A stretch of 14,267 nt of DNA, from contig CALGOH010000280.1 in the NCBI GenBank assembly GCA_937957985.1, positions 1-14,267 on the forward strand, read 5' to 3'. Of this stretch, positions 1 through 7,018 are shown one piece after another. Numbering within the stretch: position 1 is the first letter of the stretch; every line of letters starts with the position of its first letter. A program made the position numbers and the translations under genes. The notes beneath the pieces were generated by a model. The model worked only from the letters and a program-made list of their open reading frames with translations. It was not told the origin of the DNA and did no database searches. The DNA comes from an uncultured Verrucomicrobiae bacterium (GTDB lineage: Bacteria; Verrucomicrobiota; Verrucomicrobiia; Verrucomicrobiales; Akkermansiaceae).

Positions 1-88
1 AGGACGGAAATTCGGATGGGATTCATGGGTTGTCGGGTTTGACGACTCCATCTTCGCTTCGCATCCCAACCTCACAAGGGCGGCTGGA

Positions 89-120
89 GATTTACGTAAA
101 TCCGAGCGGTTCGCGATTCA
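89..120. repeat. Short dispersed repeat with 14-bp perfect palindrome, 3' of the LacI-type gene
   Basis: gatttacgtaaatc (89-102) is a perfect palindrome. Together with the following gattca (115-120) it parallels the copy at 3965-3990. It sits just beyond and into the end of the LacI-family gene, so the TGA stop overlaps the gattca box. The first 88 bases of the window show no gene I can support. A gggattcat at 18-26 may be part of another copy cut by the window edge. Confidence 0.4.
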
Positions 121-1191
121 GGCCCGGGACGCCCTTCCGGTCCTCCGCGGGGTGCTCTTTCCCTTGCGCCAGGTGCCGGCGACCTCGATGCGCACCGGGA
201 GTTCGGGGATTCCGCGCTGGCCCCGCTGGATGGCGCCGACCAGCAGATCGACCGCCGAGGCACCCACCTGGTGACTGTTCTGGTCGATGCCGCTGATCCA
301 GCCATACTCCTCGGTCAGGCCATCGAGATCGAGCGTCGCATAGCCGACGTCCTTCGGGATTCCCAGTCCGCAGGCTTCGATGAGTCGCAGGGCGAAGCGG
401 TCGACGCTGATCACGACGTCCGGACGATGCTCGCGGTGCCACGACCGGAACGCGTCGGCGCTGGCTTCGGGGAGAATCAATGGCGGGATCAGGCGCTCGG
501 GCTCCCGGTAGATCTGGCACCGCGCGAAGGCCGCGGTCCAGCGACCGTTGACCCGCCGGTCCAGCGCCCGTTCCAGCACCATGCCGATGCGTCGGTAGCC
601 GAGCGCGAGCAGTTCGTCGATGACCCGGAGCGTCGAGGTGTACTGGTCGTGCAGCGACCGGTCGAGATCGGGAGCCTTGACCGTCTCGCTGATCTCGACC
701 GCGGAAAAGAGGCTGAAGTCGAACTTCAGCGAGCGTGGATCATCACCCGAGAGCTTGCCCTGGATCGGCGCGATGATCAGCCCCTCGATGCCCCGGCTCC
801 AGATGATCTTGCCGAGCCGCGAATGGGACATGCCGGGCTCGTTCAGCCAGAACTCCTCGACCTGGTAGCCGTACGACCTGGCCCGCTCGAGGCATCCTTC
901 CACATACTTGCGCTCGGTGACGTAGCGGCGCCACGCATCACGCGTCGGACCCGAGGTCAGCAGGGCGAGGCAGGCGTGGGTCGAAAGGCTCGAGCTGGCC
1001 CGCACCCGCGCCATCAGCTTGCCGAGTTCGGGGTCGGGCTCGTAGCCGAGCTTGTCGGCGATTCCGACGATCCTCGCCCGCGTCTTCTCCGAGATCTTTC
1101 CCTTGCCCCGGAGCGCCAGCGACACCGTCATGCGCGAGACCCCCGCCTTTTCGGCGATCTCCCTCAGACTGACTCTCGGCTTCTCCGGCAT
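118..1191 (-). CDS. LacI-family transcriptional regulator
   Basis: Predicted DNA-binding repressor or activator of 357 aa, a normal LacI/GalR length. The N-terminus holds the helix-turn-helix typical of the family (VSLREIAEKAGVSRMTVSLAL, about residues 7-27), followed by the hinge region (KLGYEPDPELGKLM). The remainder resembles a periplasmic-binding-protein-like effector domain, with DVVISVDRFALRLIEACGLG and VGYATLDLDG segments in the positions expected of the family. The ATG at 1191 (MPEKPRVSL) was chosen because the HTH must lie at the extreme N-terminus; the open frame runs 27 codons further upstream without conserved sequence. It is divergent from the ABC transporter gene with 64 bp between the starts, so it may regulate that gene and itself. 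I saw no clear palindromic operator in the gap. LacI regulators often control sugar use and a GH16 enzyme lies nearby, but that link is inference. Confidence 0.93.
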   Translation of the reverse strand: MPEKPRVSLREIAEKAGVSRMTVSLALRGKGKISEKTRARIVGIADKLGYEPDPELGKLMARVRASSSLSTHACLALLTSGPTRDAWRRYVTERKYVEGCLERARSYGYQVEEFWLNEPGMSHSRLGKIIWSRGIEGLIIAPIQGKLSGDDPRSLKFDFSLFSAVEISETVKAPDLDRSLHDQYTSTLRVIDELLALGYRRIGMVLERALDRRVNGRWTAAFARCQIYREPERLIPPLILPEASADAFRSWHREHRPDVVISVDRFALRLIEACGLGIPKDVGYATLDLDGLTEEYGWISGIDQNSHQVGASAVDLLVGAIQRGQRGIPELPVRIEVAGTWRKGKSTPRRTGRASRA

Positions 1192-1255
1192 GGGTCGACT
1201 TCGCGCTGTCGTTCTGATAGATCGCGGACCCGTCCCGCCGTTTCCAGCGAAATCG

Positions 1256-3049
1256 ATGACCGAAACCTCCACACCCGCTCCGCCGGTGGAAGTCTATGAG
1301 AGTGGCCGCCCCTGGCGCACGCTCTACCGGCTGCTGGGTGCGTCGTGGATGCGCCACCTCGCGCTGCTGGTCCTCCACTTCCTGAAGATGTCGCCGCTGC
1401 TGCTGCTGCCGCTGGTGATCTCCGAGTCGATCCGCATCGCCGAATCCCCGGGAGAGGACGGCTGGCGCTACCTGCTCGGGGTCTACGGCGGCTTCCTCGT
1501 CATTTCCCTGGTCAACATTCCGCTGAACGTCTTCTTCGCGCGGTCGTGCGGAAGGATCTATCGCGGCATGGAGCAAAGGGTCCGCTCCGCGCTCGTCCGC
1601 CGCCTCCAGCTCCTCTCGATGGACTTCCACGACCGGCGTGAATCGGGAAGACTCCAGTCGAAGGTCATCCGCGATGTCGAGGAAATGGTCCGGCTCAGCG
1701 AGATGTACTTCCACCAGGGCATGGCCTCGGTACTCGGCATCCTGTGGGCCTTCGGATACACGCTCGCGCGCGACCCGGCGGTTGCCGTCGTCTACATCGT
1801 GCTGGCCCCGATCTGCCTGGCGATCATCCGCGTCTTCCGCCACCCGATGGGTCGCCGCAACGACGAGCTGCGCCGCAACTTCGAGGCGATGTCGCAGCGG
1901 GTCACCAACATGATCCGCATGATCCCCTTCACGCGCACCCACGGGCTCGAGCAGCACGAGGAGGAAAGCGTCGGCCGGCGGCTCGCCCCGCTCTTCGACC
2001 GCGGGCTCCGGGTCGACACCATCAATGCGATCTTCGGCGCGTGCAGCTTCGTCTCCTTCATGCTCGCGGTGGTCGCGGTCACCGCCTGCACGACCTGGCT
2101 GGTTCTCGAAGGAAACCTGACGCTCGACAAGATCGCGCTCTACGCGGCGCTCTTCCAGATGGTCGTCAGCTCGCTGACCGGGCTCATGGGAATGGGCCCG
2201 CATGTCGCCCGCTGTTCCGCCTCGATCCGCTCGATCGGGGAGGTCCTCGAGTGCGACGAGCTCGAGTCCAACTTCGGCGGACAGGTCCTCGGCGATGTCC
2301 GCGGCTCCATCGTGCTCTCGGAGGTCACCACCGCCCCGGACACCCCCCGGGGCCCGGCTCTCAGCGGAGTTTCATTGAAGATCGAGCCCGGAGACCGCAT
2401 CGCGCTGCTGGGTTCGTCGGGTTCGGGAAAGGGCCTGCTCGCCCCCCTCGCCGCCGGCTTTCTCGACCCCGCGCAGGGATCCGTGCGGCTGGAGTCCCTC
2501 GACCGCGACGCCATCGACCTCAGGAGCTGGCGCTCGCGCATCGCCTCGATCCCTCGCCACCCGGTCATGCTGCCGGGCAGCGTTCGCGAGAACCTGCTCT
2601 ACGGCATCGACGACCCCGACCGGCTCGACGAGATGGTGGAGCTTGCCCGGCTGCAACCGCTCCTCGATCACCTCCCCGCGGGATTGGACACCCGCATCGG
2701 CGAAAAGGAGTCCCGCCTGTCCGCGGTGCGCTGCCAGCATCTCGCGGTCGCCGGCGCGCTGCTCCGCGATCCTTCGATCGTCTTCTTCGATGAGGCACCC
2801 GGGGAGCTTGAGGAAGAGGAGGCATCGGCCCTGCATTGCGCCCTCGAAAGGCTGCTGGCGGGACGCACCGCGGTCATCGAGCCATGCCGCCAATCCACCT
2901 TCGAACTGGCCACCCGCTGCGTGATTTTCCGCGAGGGCCGGATCGAATACGACGGACCCGCCGACGACGCCGCGACCAGCCCCGCGTGGCACCCGGGCTA
3001 CCTGGAGAACGGCAGCACGCCCTCGCCCCGCGGTGCGGGATCGCCGTAG
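1256..3049 (+). CDS. ABC exporter-type half-transporter (TMD-NBD) with degenerate ATPase motifs
   Basis: A 597-aa fusion of a six-helix ABC type-1 exporter membrane domain (about residues 30-320, with hydrophobic runs such as LLLLPLVIS and VVYIVLAPICLAII) and a C-terminal nucleotide-binding domain (about 355-585). The fold-level landmarks are present, but the catalytic ones are altered. Walker A is GSSGSGKG (386-393), with Gly instead of Ser/Thr after the Lys. The Q-loop Gln is Arg434 (SIPRHP). The signature LSGGQ reads LSAVR (488-492). The D-loop SALD is replaced by GELE. The switch His is Cys544 (EPCRQST). Only Walker B (IVFFDE, D512/E513) looks intact. I infer poor or no ATP hydrolysis as a homodimer; it may pair with an active half-transporter encoded elsewhere, or act as a regulator or channel. 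The ATG at 1256 precedes a short cytoplasmic N-terminus; the open frame starts at 1052 but overlaps the divergent lacI-type gene. Its 3' end overlaps the GH16 gene tail to tail by 52 bp. Confidence 0.9.
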   Translation: MTETSTPAPPVEVYESGRPWRTLYRLLGASWMRHLALLVLHFLKMSPLLLLPLVISESIRIAESPGEDGWRYLLGVYGGFLVISLVNIPLNVFFARSCGRIYRGMEQRVRSALVRRLQLLSMDFHDRRESGRLQSKVIRDVEEMVRLSEMYFHQGMASVLGILWAFGYTLARDPAVAVVYIVLAPICLAIIRVFRHPMGRRNDELRRNFEAMSQRVTNMIRMIPFTRTHGLEQHEEESVGRRLAPLFDRGLRVDTINAIFGACSFVSFMLAVVAVTACTTWLVLEGNLTLDKIALYAALFQMVVSSLTGLMGMGPHVARCSASIRSIGEVLECDELESNFGGQVLGDVRGSIVLSEVTTAPDTPRGPALSGVSLKIEPGDRIALLGSSGSGKGLLAPLAAGFLDPAQGSVRLESLDRDAIDLRSWRSRIASIPRHPVMLPGSVRENLLYGIDDPDRLDEMVELARLQPLLDHLPAGLDTRIGEKESRLSAVRCQHLAVAGALLRDPSIVFFDEAPGELEEEEASALHCALERLLAGRTAVIEPCRQSTFELATRCVIFREGRIEYDGPADDAATSPAWHPGYLENGSTPSPRGAGSP

Positions 3050-3915
3050 CCGCCCTCCTTCTCGTAGACCCGCACGTAGTCGATCTCCATCTCCGCCGGG
3101 AAGGGCGTCGTCTGGTCCGGGGGCCCGAGGAACCGCCCGCCGACGGCGAGGTTGAGGACAAGATGGAAGGGCTTGTCGAAGGGGGCCGGCCAGGGATTCA
3201 TCTCCACCTCCGAGGCCGGCTTCTCGCCGCCGCCGGCGCCGCGCTTCGAGCTGCTCCACCAGAAGGTCTTGGTCGAGTAGTGCGTGCCATCGACATACCA
3301 GCGGATCACCCCGGGCTCCCACTCGATCGCATAGGTATGGAAGTGGTCGATGCCCTTGCCCTCGGGAAAGACATGCTCGCCCCCGGCGTGCTCGTTGGCG
3401 GGCCAGCCGCCCCCGTAGTGGATCGTCCCCAGTACCTTGCCGGGCTCCTGGCCGCGGGCTTCCATGATGTCGATCTCGCCCGAGGCGGCCCAGCCACCGT
3501 AGGGATCATGGTCGGGAAGCATCCAGATCGCCGGCCAAAGCCCCTGCCCGACCGGCAGCCTGGCCCGGATCTCGAAACGTCCGTAGCGCTGCGAAAACAA
3601 GGTCTCACCCTGGCGCGTCACGGTCCGCATCCGGGCGGAGGTGAATCCGCACCCGTGCAGGGACTCCTTGCGCGCCTGGATCACCAGCTTGCCGTCGCGG
3701 AGGGTGGCGTTGTCCTCCGTGTAGTACTGGAGTTCGTCGTTGCCCCAGCCGTGAATCCACTGCTTCGCGTCGTAGTTGTAGAAGCCGTTGCCAACCTGGA
3801 ATCCCCACTTGGTGCGGTCGATCTTCTCGCCCTCGAACTCGTCGCTCCAGACGAGTTTCCATGGGTCGGCGGCGAGCGGAGCGGCGAGCAACAGGAGGAG
3901 TGTCAGATGTTTCAT
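2998..3915 (-). CDS. Secreted glycoside hydrolase family 16 (laminarinase-like beta-glucanase)
   Basis: Predicted secreted or envelope-attached endo-beta-glucanase of 305 aa. The N-terminus MKHLTLLLLLAAPLAADP is a signal peptide with a probable cleavage site after the second small-residue run. The GH16 catalytic motif is GEIDIMEARG; the nucleophile, assisting Asp and acid/base correspond to E147, D149 and E152, counted from the ATG. Other family landmarks are LVWSDEFEG near the mature N-terminus, GRFEIRARLPVGQGLWPAIWMLP before the motif, and the C-terminal strand MEIDYVRVYE. This pattern is typical of bacterial 1,3-beta-glucanases (laminarinase group), though substrate cannot be read from sequence alone. 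A GTG at 3921 is an alternative start two codons upstream; I prefer the ATG at 3915 because it begins directly with the Lys/His n-region of the signal peptide. It may be co-transcribed with the cysteine desulfurase gene upstream (75-bp gap), but function gives no reason for that. Confidence 0.93.
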   Translation of the reverse strand: MKHLTLLLLLAAPLAADPWKLVWSDEFEGEKIDRTKWGFQVGNGFYNYDAKQWIHGWGNDELQYYTEDNATLRDGKLVIQARKESLHGCGFTSARMRTVTRQGETLFSQRYGRFEIRARLPVGQGLWPAIWMLPDHDPYGGWAASGEIDIMEARGQEPGKVLGTIHYGGGWPANEHAGGEHVFPEGKGIDHFHTYAIEWEPGVIRWYVDGTHYSTKTFWWSSSKRGAGGGEKPASEVEMNPWPAPFDKPFHLVLNLAVGGRFLGPPDQTTPFPAEMEIDYVRVYEKEGGYGDPAPRGEGVLPFSR

Positions 3916-3961
3916 CGGCACGGGGAATAGGCGTCGCGGTGAGTTGCCGGAAGGACCGTTC

Positions 3962-3990
3962 GGGTTTACGTCAATCCCCGGCGGGATTCA
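3962..3990. repeat. Short dispersed repeat copy, 3' of the cysteine desulfurase gene
   Basis: The sequence tttacgtcaatcc (3965-3977), followed by a GC-rich run and gattca, resembles tttacgtaaatcc at 91-103, which is also followed by a GC-rich run and gattca. The core matches at 12 of 13 positions. Both copies lie 14-15 bp beyond the stop codon of a minus-strand gene. The function is unknown; a role at transcript ends is possible. Confidence 0.4.
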
Positions 3991-5187
3991 TCAGCTGTAG
4001 ATCGCGACCGGCCCGGTGTTCCCGCCCTGCACCCGGCGCAGGCGTTCCACCGAGGCCACCACCGCGTCGGCGGCTCTTCCGATCTCCTCCATGGTGACAA
4101 GGTGCGAGATCCCGAATCGCAGGCTGCTCTTCGCCTTCGCATCGGAGAAACCCATCGCCTTCTGCACGTGACTCGGCTTCTGCTTGCCCGTCATGCAGGC
4201 GCTTCCCGCCGAGCAGGCCACGCCGCGTTCTTCGAGCAAGATCAGCAGACCCGCCGCCTCGCAGCCATCGAAGGAAAGATGACTCGTTCCCGGCAGGCGG
4301 TGAATCTGGTCGCCGTTCACGGTCACGCCTTCGAGCCGTTCCATCACGAGTTCCTCAAACCGGTTGCGCAAGCGGCTTGTGGTCCCGCCGGACGCGGGAT
4401 CCCGGTCATGAACCAGCCGATCCCGCGCCATCCCGGCCGCCACGCCCAGTCCGACAATTCCCGCGACATTTTCCGTTCCACCGCGCCGTCCGCCCTCCTG
4501 TCCCCCACCCCGGATCATGGGCTCGAACCGGCAGCCTTTCCGCACGTAGAGCGCCCCCACCCCCTTCGGCCCGTGGAACTTGTGGGCGCTCAGCGACAGA
4601 AAATCCACCGGCACCTCGCGGACATCGATCGGAATCTTCCCGACCGCCTGGATCGCGTCGGTGTGGAACGCGAGACCATTCTCCTTCGCGATCGCGCAGG
4701 CCTCCTCGACCGGCTGGATGACTCCGGTCTCGTTGTTGACCCACATCACCGACGCAAAGCCTCCGCCCTCTTTCGCCGCCCGACAAGCTGCACGGAAAGC
4801 ATCCAGATCCAACCGCCCGCCGGCATCCACGCCGACCCGCTCGACCGCAAAACCCACTTCCTCGAAGGCCTCGACCGGCCGCAGCACCGCGCTGTGCTCG
4901 ATCACCGAAGTGATCACCCGCCCGGTCTTTCGCCCGACCACCCGCGACAACCACTTGAGCGCCATGTTGGTGCTCTCGGTGCCGCCGCCGGTGAAGACGA
5001 TCTCCTCCGGCTCCGCGCCGATCAGGGCCGCGACCTTCGCCCGGGCCTCATCGACCGCCCTTCGCGCCTCCTTCGCCGGCCCGTATGACGAGTTCGGGTT
5101 GTGGAAGTTCTCGCGCATCCACGGCAGCATCGCGTCCACCACCTCCGGCAGCATCGGCGTCGTCGCATTGGCATCGAGATAGATCAC
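3991..5187 (-). CDS. Cysteine desulfurase, NifS/IscS family (PLP enzyme)
   Basis: A 398-aa class V aminotransferase-fold enzyme that removes sulfur from L-cysteine as a protein persulfide, for Fe-S cluster assembly or tRNA thiolation. The start is the GTG at 5187, because IYLDANATTP is the invariant N-terminus of the family; the upstream open frame only translates a palindromic repeat. Visible landmarks are H98 (VIEHSA) stacking on PLP, D177 and Q180 (HTDAIQAVGK), the PLP lysine K203 (LSAHKFHGPKG), RGGGQEGGRRGGTEN for phosphate and substrate contacts, and the persulfide cysteine C331 in CSAGSACMTGK. No iscU, iscR or suf neighbour is present, so I leave the symbol blank. An odd stretch, DRDPASGGTTSRLRN (about 261-275), sits where relatives have a plain helix; its DNA (about 4377-4404) is palindromic and resembles the intergenic element just upstream. 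It may be an in-frame repeat insertion in a surface region. Confidence 0.93.
   Translation of the reverse strand: MIYLDANATTPMLPEVVDAMLPWMRENFHNPNSSYGPAKEARRAVDEARAKVAALIGAEPEEIVFTGGGTESTNMALKWLSRVVGRKTGRVITSVIEHSAVLRPVEAFEEVGFAVERVGVDAGGRLDLDAFRAACRAAKEGGGFASVMWVNNETGVIQPVEEACAIAKENGLAFHTDAIQAVGKIPIDVREVPVDFLSLSAHKFHGPKGVGALYVRKGCRFEPMIRGGGQEGGRRGGTENVAGIVGLGVAAGMARDRLVHDRDPASGGTTSRLRNRFEELVMERLEGVTVNGDQIHRLPGTSHLSFDGCEAAGLLILLEERGVACSAGSACMTGKQKPSHVQKAMGFSDAKAKSSLRFGISHLVTMEEIGRAADAVVASVERLRRVQGGNTGPVAIYS
4377..4404. repeat. Putative palindromic element inside the cysteine desulfurase gene
   Basis: gtggtcccgccggacgcggg (4379-4398) has the same plan as gtagttccgcctttaggcgg in the downstream intergenic element: a gt[a/g]gt[t/c]ccgcc arm, a 4-base loop, then a G/C-rich closing arm. 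Read on the minus strand it encodes DPASGGTT; the intergenic copy in the same register would encode PPKGGTT. This suggests a repeat copy tolerated in frame. The similarity is short, so the call is tentative. Confidence 0.4.
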
Positions 5188-5242
5188 GGCCGAAGGGTAA
5201 GGCGTGGAACCACCACCATCAAGCAGTCCGCCACCTTTGTAC

Positions 5243-5301
5243 GTAGTTCCGCCTTTAGGCGGCTGAACTGACAAAAGAAGACCGCCTAAAGGCGGAACTA
5301 C
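5243..5301. repeat. Nested palindromic element between cysteine desulfurase and photolyase genes
   Basis: Left arm gtagttccgcctttaggcgg (5243-5262) and right arm 5282-5301 are exact 20-bp reverse complements, separated by a 19-base spacer. Each arm also contains its own small hairpin (ccgcc-ttta-ggcgg), so the element can fold as one long stem or as two side-by-side hairpins. It lies in the 173-bp gap between two divergently transcribed genes, 56 bp before the GTG of one and 60 bp before the ATG of the other. It could act on both transcripts or be a dispersed REP-like element. Confidence 0.85.
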
Positions 5302-5360
5302 ATGCATAAAGCGCCGAACCTCTTCGCTGGACAGCCTCTCAGCCCGAACTATCCCTCTCC

Positions 5361-6884
5361 ATGCGTCACCTCCTGATCATCCTCGGCGACCAGCTCGATC
5401 CGGAGAGCCCGGTGCTCGCCGATGCGGATCCGGACCATGACCTGATCTGGATGTGCGAGGCTTCGGAAGAGTCCACCCACGTCACGTCCCACAAGCAGCG
5501 GATCGTCCTCTTCCTCTCCGCCATGCGCCACCATCGCGACTGGCTGCGAGAGAAAGGTCACCGGATCGACTACATCACTCTGGATGTGAAGGGCCACAGC
5601 GGCACCCTCTCCGGCGAACTCACCAAGGCGATCGAGAAGCACCGACCCGAGCGCGTGCGGATCGTCGAACCCGGTGAGTGGCGGGTGAAGCAGGCCATCG
5701 AAGGGGCCTGCAACCGGCTTTCGGTCCCGCTCGACCTCCTCACCGACACCCATTTCCTCTCGACCATCGACGACTTCCGGGCCCACGCCGAGGGCCGCAA
5801 ATCGCTGCGCATGGAGTTCTTCTACCGGGAGATGCGCAAGCGTCACGGCATCCTGATGGAGGACGGCAAGCCGGCGGGAGGCGACTGGAACTACGACAAG
5901 GAGAACCGCAAGAGCTTCGGCAAGAACGGACCCGGTGAACTCCCGAAGCCAAGTCACTCCGAGCCCGACGCCATCACGCGTGAGGTGATCGACTTGGTTG
6001 AGGCGCACTTTCCGGACCATCCCGGTTCGCTCGCTTCCTTCCGCTGGCCGGTCACCCGGCGCTCGGCACTGGCCCACCTGCGGTCGTTCATCGACGAGCG
6101 CCTGCCGAGCTTCGGCGACTACCAAGACGCTCTGTGGACCGACGAGCCCTGGCTCTATCACTCGCTGATCTCGAGCTCTCTGAACCTCAAGCTTCTGAAC
6201 CCCCGCGAAGTCATCGAGGCCGCGGAACAGGCCTACCACGACGGGTGTGCACCGCTCGCGGCGGTCGAGGGCTTCATTAGGCAGATCCTCGGCTGGCGGG
6301 AGTATGTCCGTGGTGTCTACTGGCTGCACATGCCCGACTACGCCGGGCGCAACGCGCTGGGTGCCGACCAGCCCCTGCCGGCCTTTTACTGGACCGGCGA
6401 GACCGACATGAACTGCCTGCGCCAGGCGATCGGCCAGACGCTCGAGCATGGCTACGCGCACCACATCCAGCGGTTGATGATCACCGGACTCTACGCCTTG
6501 CTTTTAGGCGTGCGTCCACAAGAGGTCCACGAGTGGTACCTCTGCATCTACGTCGATGCCGTCGAGTGGGTCGAGCTGCCGAACACGCTCGGCATGTCGC
6601 AGTTCGGCGACGGCGGCGTGATGGCGTCCAAGCCCTACTGCGCCTCCGGGAAATACATCCAGCGCATGAGCAACTACTGCGCCGGCTGCCGCTTCGACCC
6701 GGCCAAGCGCACCGGCGACGATGCCTGCCCCTTCACCACGCTCTACTGGGATTTCCTGCTGCGGAACCAGGACCGCCTCCAGGGCAATCAGCGGATGACC
6801 ATGCAGCTCCGCAACCTCGGCCGACTCGGCGAACAAGACCGAAAAGCGATCATCGAGAGGAGTGGCGCTCTCCGAGCGCCATGA
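5361..6884 (+). CDS. Iron-sulfur cluster photolyase (FeS-BCP class, PhrB-like; (6-4) photolyase type)
   Basis: A 507-aa cryptochrome/photolyase family protein of the deoxyribodipyrimidine photolyase-related branch, starting MRHLLIILGDQLDP, the typical N-terminus of that branch. An N-terminal Rossmann-like domain spans about 1-180, and a helical FAD-binding domain about 210-490 (VEGFIRQILGWREYVRGVYW; GYAHHIQRLMITGLYALLLG). Four cysteines, C352, C440, C443 and C456 (MNCL, NYCAGC, DACPF), have the same spacing as the [4Fe-4S] ligands of Agrobacterium PhrB (350/438/441/454). From family knowledge such enzymes repair (6-4) photoproducts, with FAD and usually a lumazine antenna. The context shows a monocistronic gene, divergent from the cysteine desulfurase and convergent with sucD. 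The last seven residues (SGALRAP) and the stop codon are encoded by the left arm of a palindromic element, so the native C-terminus may have been altered slightly; overall length remains normal. No Shine-Dalgarno sequence is evident. Confidence 0.95.
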   Translation: MRHLLIILGDQLDPESPVLADADPDHDLIWMCEASEESTHVTSHKQRIVLFLSAMRHHRDWLREKGHRIDYITLDVKGHSGTLSGELTKAIEKHRPERVRIVEPGEWRVKQAIEGACNRLSVPLDLLTDTHFLSTIDDFRAHAEGRKSLRMEFFYREMRKRHGILMEDGKPAGGDWNYDKENRKSFGKNGPGELPKPSHSEPDAITREVIDLVEAHFPDHPGSLASFRWPVTRRSALAHLRSFIDERLPSFGDYQDALWTDEPWLYHSLISSSLNLKLLNPREVIEAAEQAYHDGCAPLAAVEGFIRQILGWREYVRGVYWLHMPDYAGRNALGADQPLPAFYWTGETDMNCLRQAIGQTLEHGYAHHIQRLMITGLYALLLGVRPQEVHEWYLCIYVDAVEWVELPNTLGMSQFGDGGVMASKPYCASGKYIQRMSNYCAGCRFDPAKRTGDDACPFTTLYWDFLLRNQDRLQGNQRMTMQLRNLGRLGEQDRKAIIERSGALRAP

Positions 6885-7016
6885 GAGGGCGTGGCGACCT
6901 TCCGGTCGCTGGACACGGCATTCGCCGAGTGCGGATACCGACCCGCAACCCGCGTTCCGCATCAACCGCGGCTGGAAGCCGCATCCCCATTCCATGGCGC
7001 TCCCAGAGCGCCACTC
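6860..7016. repeat. Nested palindromic element in the photolyase-sucD convergent gap
   Basis: Left arm 6860-6883 and right arm 6993-7016 are reverse complements at 22 of 24 positions, and each folds on itself (tggcgctc...gagcgcca). Between them lie further hairpins: gcgacc-ttcc-ggtcgc (6894-6909), gcggc-tggaa-gccgc (6968-6982), and a tgcgga/tccgca pair. The element fills the whole gap between the two convergent genes and could serve as a bidirectional terminator. No U-run terminator is seen, so this is inference. The left arm is also coding (photolyase C-terminus). Confidence 0.85.
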
Positions 7017-7018
7017 CC

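Noticed and set aside
1192..1255. LacI-type operator in the divergent gap
   Set aside because: I looked for a central-CG palindrome and found none convincing in the 64 bp.
938..2203. Minus-strand open frame of 421 codons opposite the ABC transporter
   Set aside because: Charged, repetitive antisense frame without any domain, overlapping both the transporter and the LacI-type gene.
5188..5307. N-terminal 40-residue extension of cysteine desulfurase (MHVVPPLGG...)
   Set aside because: It translates the palindromic element; the family starts at the GTG just before IYLDANATTP.
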